Source: JAHRVQ01 sp964548025 (GTDB taxonomy: Bacteria > Pseudomonadota > Gammaproteobacteria > Pseudomonadales > Azotimanducaceae). Taken from it: a DNA stretch of 64,000 bases. Position numbers and translations under genes: made by a program. The notes beneath the pieces are model-generated. The model had not been told where the DNA came from and made no database searches. It saw nothing but the letters and a program-made list of their open reading frames with translations. The stretch lies in assembly GCA_964548025.1 (NCBI GenBank), contig CAZJRI010000009.1, forward strand, positions 5,518 through 69,517, in the 5' to 3' direction. Numbering within the stretch: the first letter of the stretch is position 1; each line of letters starts with the position of its first letter. Positions 1-8,310 of the stretch are shown here, piece after piece.

Positions 1-181
1 TGAATTTGGCGACAGGCTGGTAAGAATTCATCGAAATGCTCTGATAATGATGGATCATCTTGAAGGCCTTGAGAGAGACACAAGAGGACACTATCGAGTC
101 AGAATGCGGGGTGTAGAAGATCGCCTCGATGTCAGCAGACGACATGTCTCTGGTCTTAGAAGACTCGTCCAGACCCTCTAG
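1..181 (+). CDS. algR: AlgR-like LytTR response regulator, C-terminal end only
   Basis: The reading frame is open from the window edge to a TAG at 179-181, giving about 59 residues. They match the end of a LytTR DNA-binding domain. Visible hallmarks are RLVRIHRNALI near the start and SRRHVSGLRRLVQTL at the end, which is very like the AlgR tail. In Pseudomonas, algR lies directly upstream of hemC, and that order is kept here. The receiver domain lies outside the window. The protein would be a two-component transcription factor; its targets here are unknown. Confidence 0.85.
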   Translation, partial: EFGDRLVRIHRNALIMMDHLEGLERDTRGHYRVRMRGVEDRLDVSRRHVSGLRRLVQTL

Positions 182-234
182 CGTCCAGTTTGCGGTCATG
201 GTTGAATAACTGGCTCCAAGTAGTTAGAAATAGC

Positions 235-263
235 AAAAAGGCGGCTATAATGCCGCCTTTTTT
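235..263 (+). terminator. Rho-independent terminator after the algR homolog
   Basis: A GGCGGC/GCCGCC stem (240-245 with 252-257) is flanked by an A-run at 235-239 and six T residues at 258-263, with a 6-nt loop. This is a classic intrinsic terminator. It lies between the regulator stop and the hemC start, so hemC probably has its own promoter or depends on read-through. Confidence 0.85.
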
Positions 264-282
264 GTGCATGAATTAGTTGACC

Positions 283-1203
283 ATGATTGACCGTATCAGA
301 ATTGCGACCAGAGAAAGCGAGCTGGCACTCTGGCAGGCCCACCACGTAAAGAAGCGCCTGGAAGATGCACACAGCGGTTTAACCGTCGAGATCGTTGGTA
401 TGACGACTGAAGGCGATCGAAACAAAAGTTCACCCTTGAGTCAGATTGGTGGAAAAGGGGTTTTTGTAAAAGAACTGGAGGTTGCCTTAATCGAAGGGCG
501 TGCGGACATTGCCGTCCATTCCATGAAGGATGTACCTGCCGAATTGCCACAGGGTCTGCAGATAAGCGCCATGTGTGAAAGAGAAGATCCTCGGGATGCA
601 CTGGTCAGTAACCATTATAAAAGTCTCGAAGATATCGGATCGGGTTCAAGAATTGGCTCCTCCAGCCTGAGACGTCGACTGCAGCTAAAAATTGCGAGAC
701 CGGATCTTGTCTATGATGATCTAAGGGGAAATGTCGACACCAGGTTACGCAAATTGGATGAAGGCCAATATGATGCGATCATATTGGCCACAGCAGGCCT
801 GGTACGCCTTCAGTTGGAGGAGCGAATCGCTGAAAAGATTCCCACCCATATGAGCATACCGGCAGCAGGCCAGGGGGCAGTTGGCATCGAGTCCCGATCA
901 GATCGTAGTGAGATTAACTCCCTTCTTGAGGCGATAAATCATCGAGATACGTTTGACTGTGTGAGCTGTGAGCGGGAAGTATCAATATCTCTGGGTGCTG
1001 ACTGCAATCTGCCGATTGCATCATTTGCCACGCTGGTGGATGATGAGATGAGCCTTAGCACATACGTTAGCGATGCCTTAGGGGAGACGTTTATTCGCTT
1101 GTCTTCAAAAGCGGAGAGATCAGGGGCAATTCCGATGGCAAAATCACTGTCTGAAGAGATGTTGGCCAAGGGCGCTGACAAGTTAATCAAGACGCATTCC
1201 TGA
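283..1203 (+). CDS. hemC: Porphobilinogen deaminase (hydroxymethylbilane synthase)
   Basis: The enzyme polymerises four porphobilinogen molecules into hydroxymethylbilane in the cytoplasm, the third step of the common tetrapyrrole pathway. The 306-residue protein has the normal length. It shows the N-terminal RIATRESELALWQA motif, the arginine-rich substrate loop GSSSLRRRLQL, and IPAAGQGAVGIE. Cys241, in GADCNLPIAS, sits where the dipyrromethane cofactor is attached. I chose the ATG at 283 over an in-frame TTG at 277. The gene is followed after 2 nt by hemD, so the two are almost certainly co-transcribed. Confidence 0.97.
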   Translation: MIDRIRIATRESELALWQAHHVKKRLEDAHSGLTVEIVGMTTEGDRNKSSPLSQIGGKGVFVKELEVALIEGRADIAVHSMKDVPAELPQGLQISAMCEREDPRDALVSNHYKSLEDIGSGSRIGSSSLRRRLQLKIARPDLVYDDLRGNVDTRLRKLDEGQYDAIILATAGLVRLQLEERIAEKIPTHMSIPAAGQGAVGIESRSDRSEINSLLEAINHRDTFDCVSCEREVSISLGADCNLPIASFATLVDDEMSLSTYVSDALGETFIRLSSKAERSGAIPMAKSLSEEMLAKGADKLIKTHS

Positions 1204-1205
1204 TT

Positions 1206-1967
1206 ATGATAAATACCATTCTGCTAACGCGAAGCGAAGAACAGAATGCGAATTTCAAAACTCGTTTGAAAGCTTATCTGGAAACTGCTGACAAACTCGA
1301 TGAGGCCGAGATACTAAGCAAACCACTGTTGCGCTTCGTCCCGACTAAACAGACAACCCTATCGAGCCAGTTGATTCTGAATCTGGATCAGTTCGACCAT
1401 ATTATATTCATAAGTCAGAACGCTGTGCTGTTTGGGTTGAGTGAAATGCAATCCTATTGGCCGCAATGGCCTCAGTCACTCAGATGGTATGCAGTGGGAC
1501 CGGCAACGGCTCAGCGTCTGATGGACGAAGAGATCGTTCAACCGATTGTGCCACAAACAGCGTCCTCAGAAGGTTTACTGGATCTTCCTGAGTTAAATAG
1601 CGTGAGTAACTCGAAGATATTGATCGTCAGAGGAGTTGGTGGCAGGGAAAAACTAAAAGAAATCCTGGTCTCAAGAGGCGCGACTGTAGATTACCTCGAA
1701 GTATACAAAAGAGAAGCTATTAGCTATTCAGGTGATTATGTCTCCCCCGCTGACAGGCGTGTAGTGGCAACTGTTTATAGCGGAGAGGCTTTAGAAAGAC
1801 TGGCGGAACTCATCGACAATGATCTTCCTGTAGCGTTAATTGTTCCATCGCCAAGACTGCAAACGATGGCATTTAACATGGGTTTTGATAAAGTTCTACT
1901 GGCGGTTAATCAACAGGATGATTCTATGTTAGAGGCGTTGAAAGTAAGTCTTTCGCAAGCGGATTGA
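1206..1967 (+). CDS. hemD: Uroporphyrinogen-III synthase
   Basis: This enzyme cyclises hydroxymethylbilane with inversion of ring D to give uroporphyrinogen III. Its sequence is poorly conserved in general. The call rests on the 253-residue length, the two-domain alpha/beta pattern, segments such as DHIIFISQNAV, WYAVGPATAQRL and ILIVRGVGGREKL, and the position between hemC and hemX. It starts 2 nt after the hemC stop and is followed by hemX after 18 nt, consistent with one hemCDXY transcript. Confidence 0.93.
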   Translation: MINTILLTRSEEQNANFKTRLKAYLETADKLDEAEILSKPLLRFVPTKQTTLSSQLILNLDQFDHIIFISQNAVLFGLSEMQSYWPQWPQSLRWYAVGPATAQRLMDEEIVQPIVPQTASSEGLLDLPELNSVSNSKILIVRGVGGREKLKEILVSRGATVDYLEVYKREAISYSGDYVSPADRRVVATVYSGEALERLAELIDNDLPVALIVPSPRLQTMAFNMGFDKVLLAVNQQDDSMLEALKVSLSQAD

Positions 1968-1985
1968 TCTGAGTAACAATGAGAT

Positions 1986-3170
1986 ATGACAGACAAAACT
2001 GAGAAGCTATCAGTAGAGCTAAACGATGCATTTGCCCGGCTGGAGCAGGAGCAGGGGCAATCCACAAAACAGTCGGATAAGACGACTGGCAGACAGTCTG
2101 ATGCTAAGAAGCCGGATCGGACAGCTACGGCCAAAACAGGTTCAGGAAGTATTATCGGTATATTACTGGGGCTAATCGGCATCAGTATTGCGAGTTACGG
2201 CGCATTCACAGCTTATCAGCTACAAGAGGCTCGGGATTCTGATGCTCGTGGTGTTGCGAATCTCGAAACGAATCTCACCAGCATCACCGAGGAGGTCAAG
2301 CGACTTCAAGAGGGGCTATCGGATTCAGCCGTGGCTGCTGAGAATAACTTGCAGGCACTTTCCGTTGAACAGGGACAGATGATCCAGGCAATCGAAACGA
2401 AGCTGGACAGCTCACTGCTTGAGGTAAAAAAGAGTGCGGGCACCACAGGTGAAGACTGGCTGATCGCTGAAGCTGAGTATCTGATCCGTTTGGCGAGCCA
2501 GAGGGTATTGATGGAAGGTGATCCAAAGGGCGCCATTGCACTCCTTGATGCCGCTGATGGGATCATCAGAGATAACGAAGCTATCTCAGCTTTTGACCTC
2601 AGACAGGCTCTGGCAAACGACATGGCCAGTCTGAAAGCGGTCGCTGATCTCGATGTCGATGGATTATTTGTGCGTTTGGCAGCACTTATTGACCAGATCG
2701 ATGAGTTAGAACAAAAATCCCTCGTATACAACGCCCCTGTAGAGGAAGCAGCGCCTGAAACATCCACTGACTGGCTGAGTAGATTGGCTGCGATTGTCGT
2801 ATCGGCTGGTAGTCGTCTGGCCAGTCTGGTTGATTACCGGGCTGAGGGAGAGGTCATAACACCTATCCTGCCACCAGAGGAAGAATATTACCTGAGGCAG
2901 AATCTGGTCCTGAAACTGCAATTGGCTCAACTCGGTCTGCTGCGTTCAAACCAGCAGATTTACAGCACGAGCCTTGATGAGGCAAAAAACTGGGTCTCAC
3001 ACTATTTTGACCCGGAGGATGCAAAAACAGTGGCTGTGCTAACAGGTATCAGCGGAATTCAATCAGTGGATGTTGAACAGGAAATGCCGGAAATTGGTTC
3101 ATCCCTTCGGGAAGTTCGCAAATTGCTGGCCAGATTCCACGAGCAGGAAGCTCGGGAGTTAGTACAGTGA
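1986..3170 (+). CDS. hemX: HemX-family membrane protein of the heme operon
   Basis: The 394-residue protein has a polar, Q/K/T-rich cytoplasmic N-terminus, one transmembrane segment at about residues 55-80 (GSIIGILLGLIGISI), then a predicted coiled-coil and a large soluble domain that would face the periplasm. The family is often labelled uroporphyrin-III C-methyltransferase, but I see no SAM-binding motif and the biochemical role is not established. It lies between hemD and hemY and overlaps hemY by 4 nt, which suggests translational coupling. Confidence 0.9.
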   Translation: MTDKTEKLSVELNDAFARLEQEQGQSTKQSDKTTGRQSDAKKPDRTATAKTGSGSIIGILLGLIGISIASYGAFTAYQLQEARDSDARGVANLETNLTSITEEVKRLQEGLSDSAVAAENNLQALSVEQGQMIQAIETKLDSSLLEVKKSAGTTGEDWLIAEAEYLIRLASQRVLMEGDPKGAIALLDAADGIIRDNEAISAFDLRQALANDMASLKAVADLDVDGLFVRLAALIDQIDELEQKSLVYNAPVEEAAPETSTDWLSRLAAIVVSAGSRLASLVDYRAEGEVITPILPPEEEYYLRQNLVLKLQLAQLGLLRSNQQIYSTSLDEAKNWVSHYFDPEDAKTVAVLTGISGIQSVDVEQEMPEIGSSLREVRKLLARFHEQEARELVQ

Positions 3171-4309
3171 AACAGTCGCTACTATATCTGCTCCTTGTGG
3201 TGCTTGTAGCCGGATGGTTAGGAACGCTGGTGGCCAGGGATCCTGGATATGTGCTGGTCTCGTACGATGGCACCACCATTCAGACAGGACTCTGGGTGAT
3301 GCTGGGATTTCTGGTAGTCGCTGGTTTATCGATCTACTATCTGATGCGCTTCCTGAATGTCGTTAGTGGAGTGACGGGTCGCATGAAAGTCCTGGGTAAA
3401 GAACGCAAGAGAACCAAGGCAGTTCAGCAGACCACCAGAGGCTTGATTTATTTACAAGAAGGAGATTTTGAAAGAGCAGAAAAATTCCTGATCAGTGGGG
3501 CCAAGAATCATGAATCTCCGGCTATCAATTTTATCGCTGCCGCAAAATCCGCGAATACGCGAGGTGATGACGAACTCAGAGAAGCCTATTTGAGACAGGC
3601 TTTGGAAACAGAGCCGGAAGTGAAGCAGGCGGTCGCGATTGCTGCTTCTGAAATGGCCGCAGACAGGGAAGACTGGAAAGCCAGCCTGATGCTTCTGCGC
3701 GAGTGTAAAGAAAGCCAGGCGACATTAAATTTGAAGAAAGAGGCCCTCGTACATCTTGATGACTGGAAAATGATCGAAGAACTGATGCCGCGGCTAAAGA
3801 AATTTGGTAGTGATGTGGCACTGGACGAAATTGAAAAAAGGATGATCTTAAATCGCCTGGTTGCAGATGGCGGCAATGATGATGAATTGGTCTCCAGCTT
3901 CAAAAAGACATCTGCAGCTGTTCGTTCAGACGAGGAAGTTGTATTGGCATTCTGTACAGCGATTCAAAACGAGAAGGAAGCAGAGGCGACAGCTCGAAAC
4001 TTCATCAAGGGATCATTCAGCGGACCTCTGGTAGAGGCATATGGGTCTCTGGGTGCTGAAACCCTGAAGAGAAGAATTAAGACGGCGGAGGGTTGGGAGA
4101 AATCTCATGAAGGAAACGCCTCAGTATCGTTATGCCTGGGCAGGCTCTACGAGGCATCCGGGGAAAGGGAGAAAGCTAAACAGGCTTACGAGAAAAGCAT
4201 AGAAGGCGGCAATACCACTGGAGCCAGTCAACAGCTGGCGAATCTTTTGGCATTTGATGGCGATTTTGAAAAGAGTAATGAGTATCTGAGAATTGCGCTG
4301 ACCGAGTGA
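3167..4309 (+). CDS. hemY: HemY-family TPR membrane protein
   Basis: This 380-residue protein starts at a GTG that overlaps the hemX stop (GTGA). It has two N-terminal membrane segments (about residues 4-22 and 40-62), then a helical region with TPR-like repeats, for example LYEASGEREKAKQAYEKSIEGG near the end. This is the gammaproteobacterial HemY of the hemCDXY operon, not the protoporphyrinogen oxidase of the same name in Bacillus. Its function in heme synthesis is still unclear. It ends 4 nt before a convergent gene. Confidence 0.92.
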   Translation: MKQSLLYLLLVVLVAGWLGTLVARDPGYVLVSYDGTTIQTGLWVMLGFLVVAGLSIYYLMRFLNVVSGVTGRMKVLGKERKRTKAVQQTTRGLIYLQEGDFERAEKFLISGAKNHESPAINFIAAAKSANTRGDDELREAYLRQALETEPEVKQAVAIAASEMAADREDWKASLMLLRECKESQATLNLKKEALVHLDDWKMIEELMPRLKKFGSDVALDEIEKRMILNRLVADGGNDDELVSSFKKTSAAVRSDEEVVLAFCTAIQNEKEAEATARNFIKGSFSGPLVEAYGSLGAETLKRRIKTAEGWEKSHEGNASVSLCLGRLYEASGEREKAKQAYEKSIEGGNTTGASQQLANLLAFDGDFEKSNEYLRIALTE

Positions 4310-4313
4310 GTGC

Positions 4314-5033
4314 TCAATTGTCCCTGGGTGCATATGAGAATATGTCGGAGTGCATATTTCCTCGGGGCATCCCGCTGTTAACGAACATGTCCAGTGTGGC
4401 ATAGACCATCCCGGGTCCACCAGCCACGTAGACCATGACATCTGAAATATCCTTGAGGTCGTTCAATGCGACCTCTCCTACCAGGCCCGTTCTACCGGCC
4501 CAGTCAGGGGATGAGTCTGGCTCACTGACAATGGGACAATAATGAAACCGTTCATATCGCTGGACCCAGGTTTCACACAGATCACTTAAATAGAGGTCTC
4601 TGTCACTGACTACTCCCCAATAGAGGTAAACCGGGTTTTGTGGACCCGCGGGCAGGATCTGCTCAAGGATACTCTTCATCTGGCTAATCCCGGTACTCGC
4701 CGCAAGAAGCAACAAAGGGCTATCCGGGCTTCGGGTCAAAAAGCAATCTCCCTTTGGCGCTTCAATATCAATAAATGCTGCGGTATCAAGCAGCTTTTCG
4801 ATCGCTTCCGAATCTTCGGAATTTGGCGTTGGCTTGACGTGCAGTTCGATGAGATTCGACATCGAAGGTGCAGACGCAATGGAAAATGGACATTTCCTGT
4901 CTGGCAGAATCATCTCCAGGTACTGTCCGGCTTTATAATTTATTGATTCGCCGTCAGGCGCTCTCAGAAACACACGGCGGGTGTCATGATTACAGTATTC
5001 AATTGAGTCAATAGAGCAGCGTAGGGATTTCAA
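4314..5033 (-). CDS. NAD(P)H-flavin reductase-like FAD/NAD-binding oxidoreductase
   Basis: The 239-residue protein has the ferredoxin-reductase-like layout. An FAD domain carries YKAGQYLEMILPDRKCPFSIAS, resembling the RxYS flavin motif. An NAD-binding domain follows with LLLLAASTGISQMKSIL and a C-terminal VYVAGGPGMVYATLDMF. There is no iron-sulfur domain. It probably transfers electrons from NAD(P)H to free flavin or a partner oxygenase; the true acceptor cannot be seen. It starts 27 nt after the rho stop on the same strand and may be read from the rho transcript. Confidence 0.8.
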   Translation of the reverse strand: MKSLRCSIDSIEYCNHDTRRVFLRAPDGESINYKAGQYLEMILPDRKCPFSIASAPSMSNLIELHVKPTPNSEDSEAIEKLLDTAAFIDIEAPKGDCFLTRSPDSPLLLLAASTGISQMKSILEQILPAGPQNPVYLYWGVVSDRDLYLSDLCETWVQRYERFHYCPIVSEPDSSPDWAGRTGLVGEVALNDLKDISDVMVYVAGGPGMVYATLDMFVNSGMPRGNMHSDIFSYAPRDN

Positions 5034-5060
5034 CGGTGGTTTATAGATTGCTGGAGAATT

Positions 5061-6320
5061 TTACTTTCGCTTCATCGAAGCGAAGAATTCTTCGTTGGTT
5101 TTGGTTTTCTTCATTCGTTCCAATAGAAATTCAATTGCAGCCAGATCGTCCATTTCATGGAGAATCTTTCGCAGAATCCATGCTTTTTGAAGCTCTTCTT
5201 CAGACATGAGCAGATCTTCTCTTCTCGTGCCGGACCTTCGAATATTGATCGCGGGATAGACTCTTTTTTCAGCGATTTTTCTCTCCAGATGCAGTTCCTG
5301 GTTACCGGTGCCCTTGAACTCTTCGTAGATAACCTCATCCATCTTGGATCCGGTGTCAATCAGGCAGGTCGCTATTATCGTGAGACTGCCACCCTCCTCA
5401 ATATTCCGAGCAGCACCAAAAAACCGCTTGGGTCTCTCCAGCGCATGAGCATCAACCCCACCTGTCAGTACCTTGCCGGAGGCCGGGATCACTGTGTTAT
5501 ATGCCCGGGCAAGACGGGTGATTGAATCCAGCAGGATGACCACGTTGGTCTTATGCTCTACCAGGCGCTTGGCTTTTTCTATGACCATTTCGCTGACCTG
5601 AACGTGGCGAGATGGCGGTTCATCGAATGTGCTGGCGACAACTTCTCCAAGTACTGATCTGCGCATCTCGGTGACTTCTTCAGGTCGTTCATCAATCAGA
5701 AGGACAATGAGATGGCATTCGGGATTATTACGTACGATGGACTGGGCAATATTCTGCAGTATCAGCGTTTTCCCCGCTTTTGGTGGGGAGACGATAAGGC
5801 CTCGCTGACCCTTGCCAATCGGTGAGGTCAGATCGATGATTCTTGATGTGAGGTCTTCTGTGCTGCCGTTTCCGGCTTCGAGTGTGAGTTGTTCATCGGG
5901 GAATAGCGGTGTGAGGTTCTCAAACAGGATCTTGTTCTTTGATTCACCGGGGTCGGTAAAGTTGATCTTGTCGACCTTAAGCAGGGCAAAATACCGTTCG
6001 CTATCTTTAGGCGGCCTGATTTTCCCGGAGACGCTGTCTCCCGTTCTCAGATTAAATCGACGAATCTGACTGGGGGATACGTAAATATCATCCGGTCCTG
6101 CCAGATAAGAACTATCGGCTGATCGCAGAAATCCGAACCCGTCCTGTAATATTTCAAGCGTGCCATCGCCATAAATTGCTTCACCACCTTTGGCGTGTTT
6201 GCGGAGAACATTTGCAATGATTTCTTGCTTCCGGGAGCGGCCAAGATTTTCCATTCCCATTTCGTGCGCTATTTCCAGGAGTTCTGGTATTGGTTTGGAC
6301 TTGAGGTCAGTTAGGTTCAT
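5061..6320 (-). CDS. rho: Transcription termination factor Rho
   Basis: The 419-residue protein has exactly the length of the E. coli hexameric RNA-dependent helicase. The N-terminal RNA-binding fold contains DGFGFLRS. The ATPase domain has the Walker A loop in GLIVSPPKAGKT (around residue 180), the Walker B region VVILLDSITRLARAYN, and the Q/R-loop segment GGVDAHALERPKRFFGAARNIE split over adjacent strands. It lies downstream of trxA, as in pseudomonads, but has its own leader and candidate promoter. Confidence 0.98.
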   Translation of the reverse strand: MNLTDLKSKPIPELLEIAHEMGMENLGRSRKQEIIANVLRKHAKGGEAIYGDGTLEILQDGFGFLRSADSSYLAGPDDIYVSPSQIRRFNLRTGDSVSGKIRPPKDSERYFALLKVDKINFTDPGESKNKILFENLTPLFPDEQLTLEAGNGSTEDLTSRIIDLTSPIGKGQRGLIVSPPKAGKTLILQNIAQSIVRNNPECHLIVLLIDERPEEVTEMRRSVLGEVVASTFDEPPSRHVQVSEMVIEKAKRLVEHKTNVVILLDSITRLARAYNTVIPASGKVLTGGVDAHALERPKRFFGAARNIEEGGSLTIIATCLIDTGSKMDEVIYEEFKGTGNQELHLERKIAEKRVYPAINIRRSGTRREDLLMSEEELQKAWILRKILHEMDDLAAIEFLLERMKKTKTNEEFFASMKRK

Positions 6321-6666
6321 AAGTAGTGTCGTTGATTTATTGAATGAGTAACGCTATTTGCGTAGAGGTTTGTTGGGATTAAAAGCTAGAAGAGGATTAG
6401 TGAGTGGTGAGACTCAGTAGCTATTCGTTATTAAAAAATCAGTTTTTGTCTGGCTGTTATTGTTTGAAATTAGCTCTTTGTCATTGGTTAGACTATAGCG
6501 CGTTTTGGTGCCGCGTCCAATTTGCTAATTTGTTTTATTAAAATGTCGTTTTTTTATTCAGTTGTCAACCCTTAATTGTGCGCTGAGACGCTCAGCAACT
6601 TCAGACACTGCAGGTTAGGCGAGTCAAGACATGACTTTAGGCCATGTCTTGAAAACGTGTCTATCG
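6321..6666. other. Gene-free stretch between trxA and rho (rho leader region)
   Basis: No credible gene lies in these 346 bases. They hold a candidate sigma70 promoter reading toward rho (6492-6520) and about 165 nt of possible rho leader. They also hold a perfect 9-bp inverted repeat (CAAGACATG at 6625-6633, CATGTCTTG at 6643-6651, 9-nt loop) just after trxA. The hairpin is not followed by a T-run on the minus strand, so it may stabilise the trxA mRNA end rather than terminate by itself. Rho autoregulates through its leader in E. coli; whether that applies here is inference. Confidence 0.5.
6492..6520 (-). promoter_or_regulatory. Candidate sigma70 promoter for rho
   Basis: On the minus strand TTGGAC (6520-6515) is separated by exactly 17 nt from TATAGT (6497-6492). 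The -10 matches consensus at five of six positions and the -35 at three. It would give a leader of about 165 nt before the rho ATG. Confidence 0.5.
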
Positions 6667-6990
6667 CTAAATATTACTATCCAAAAAAGCAGTTAATTGA
6701 GATTTTGATAGTGCACCCACCTTTGTTGCCTCAACCGAACCGTCTTTAAACAACATCAACGTGGGAATGCCACGAATGCCGTATTTTGGTGGCGTATTTT
6801 CATTAGCATCGATATCAAGCTTACAGATTTTCATTTTACCTTCGTATTCTGAAGCGATCTCTTCCAGTACGGGTGCAATGACCTTACATGGACCGCACCA
6901 CTCGGCCCAGTAGTCGACCAGGACGGGTACGTCAGAATTCAAAACTTCAGATTCAAAACTGCTATCTGTTACGTGATTGATGTCAGACAT
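6667..6990 (-). CDS. trxA: Thioredoxin 1
   Basis: The 107-residue protein is a cytoplasmic dithiol reductase for ribonucleotide reductase, PAPS reductase and other partners. The WCGPCK active site has cysteines at residues 32 and 35. The cis-proline loop is GIRGIPTLMLFKDG. Length and fold are standard, and there is no signal peptide. A good ribosome binding site (AGGAG) lies upstream. It sits between hemB and rho, the Pseudomonas order. Confidence 0.98.
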   Translation of the reverse strand: MSDINHVTDSSFESEVLNSDVPVLVDYWAEWCGPCKVIAPVLEEIASEYEGKMKICKLDIDANENTPPKYGIRGIPTLMLFKDGSVEATKVGALSKSQLTAFLDSNI

Positions 6991-7033
6991 CGATGACTAT
7001 CTCCTGCTTTCGGAAGTGAAATTGAAGGATGCT

Positions 7034-7062
7034 ATCCTAAGCCCGGCTTCGAAATTACTCAA
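7034..7062 (-). promoter_or_regulatory. Candidate sigma70 promoter for trxA
   Basis: On the minus strand TTGAGT (7062-7057), a 17-nt spacer and TAGGAT (7039-7034) precede the trxA start by about 43 nt. Spacing is ideal and both hexamers are moderate matches. It lies just downstream of hemB, so trxA can be expressed independently. Confidence 0.5.
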
Positions 7063-7073
7063 TAAAAAACTGA

Positions 7074-8072
7074 TCACGAACGTGTTTTTAGTTGTTCTGC
7101 CACTCTTTTTGCGAAATAGGTGAGGATCCCGTCTGCACCGGCACGCTTCATGGCCAGAAGGGATTCGTTTATCACCTTTTCATCCAGCCAGCCATTGGCG
7201 ATAGCAGCCATTAACATGGCATATTCGCCGCTGACCTGATAGACAAATGTCGGTACTTTAAATTCATCCTTAACACGCCGAACGATATCCAGATACGGCA
7301 TACCCGGTTTCACCATCACCATGTCAGCACCTTCAGACAGGTCAAGAGAGATCTCTCTCAGTGCTTCATCGCTGTTGGCTGGATCCATCTGGTAGGTGAA
7401 TTTATTTCCGGAACCGAGATTCGAAGAAGATCCGACGGCATCTCGAAATGGACCGTAAAATGAGGACGCATATTTCGCTGAATAAGCCAGTATTTTGGTA
7501 TTTGCGAAACCGGAGGATTCGAGGGCCGTTCGTATTGCGCCGATTCTTCCATCCATCATATCTGAAGGGGCGATCACGTCGACACCCGCTTCAGCCTGAA
7601 CCAGTGCCTGCTTGACCAGCGTATCAACAGATATATCGTTGCTGACATATCCAGTTGCATCGAGAATTCCGTCCTGGCCGTGGGTCGTATATGGATCTAG
7701 TGCGACATCCGTCATCACACCGAGTTCAGGCACTGCTTCCTTAATCGCACGAACTGCCTCGGGGGCAAGACCGTACGGATTAAAACTCTCTTCCCCTGCT
7801 TCGCTTTTCTTCTCAAGCGGTACAACCGGGAATAGTGCAATCATGGGAATGCCGAGATCAAATACCTGCCTGGCCTCCTCAACCAGAAGATCAACAGACA
7901 TGCGTGATACACCGGGCATACTCTTCACTTCTTCGGTTTTTCCTTCTCCTTCGATAACAAATACCGGATAGATCAGATCATCTACCTGCAGGTTATTTTC
8001 TCGCATTAAACGACGGGCAAAATCGTCGCTTCGCATGCGTCGCATTCGGATGGTAGGAAATTGACTACTCAT
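7074..8072 (-). CDS. hemB: Delta-aminolevulinic acid dehydratase (porphobilinogen synthase)
   Basis: The enzyme condenses two 5-aminolevulinate molecules to porphobilinogen, the substrate of HemC encoded 6 kb away. The 332-residue protein has both Schiff-base lysines, in YSAKYASSFYGPF and MVKPGMPYLDIV. At the metal site it reads DVALDPYTTHGQDG, with Asp and Thr instead of the three zinc-binding Cys of the E. coli type. That marks it as a Pseudomonas-type, magnesium-dependent enzyme. It is on the strand opposite to hemCDXY. Confidence 0.97.
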   Translation of the reverse strand: MSSQFPTIRMRRMRSDDFARRLMRENNLQVDDLIYPVFVIEGEGKTEEVKSMPGVSRMSVDLLVEEARQVFDLGIPMIALFPVVPLEKKSEAGEESFNPYGLAPEAVRAIKEAVPELGVMTDVALDPYTTHGQDGILDATGYVSNDISVDTLVKQALVQAEAGVDVIAPSDMMDGRIGAIRTALESSGFANTKILAYSAKYASSFYGPFRDAVGSSSNLGSGNKFTYQMDPANSDEALREISLDLSEGADMVMVKPGMPYLDIVRRVKDEFKVPTFVYQVSGEYAMLMAAIANGWLDEKVINESLLAMKRAGADGILTYFAKRVAEQLKTRS

Positions 8073-8104
8073 ATGGCTTCGACTTAATTGATGACAGGGC
8101 GCGC

Positions 8105-8110
8105 ATTATA
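8105..8110 (-). promoter_or_regulatory. Consensus -10 box upstream of hemB
   Basis: A perfect TATAAT lies on the minus strand about 33 nt before the hemB start. I find no good -35 at 16-18 nt; the best TTG-containing hexamer is 23 nt away. The promoter may therefore be activator-dependent, or the hexamer may be fortuitous. Confidence 0.35.
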
Positions 8111-8310
8111 CCGGTGCAAACCTGATTCGGCATTCACAAGCGCGTACTTTTTGTAAAAGAGACCGGCAAAGCTCGAATAGTGGCTTTGTATAACCAGGAT
8201 TGCTGTAGCTCTGCATCAGGAATCCGGACGAACCGCATAGGTTGTTCACCGGTGATTGCCGTTGCCTGATACGACCCGTCAGGAGGGTATCAATTTATAC
8301 AACAACTTAT

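Noticed and set aside
246..251. Perfect TATAAT between algR and hemC
   Set aside because: It is the loop of a strong terminator hairpin and no -35 stands 16-18 nt upstream; treated as coincidence.
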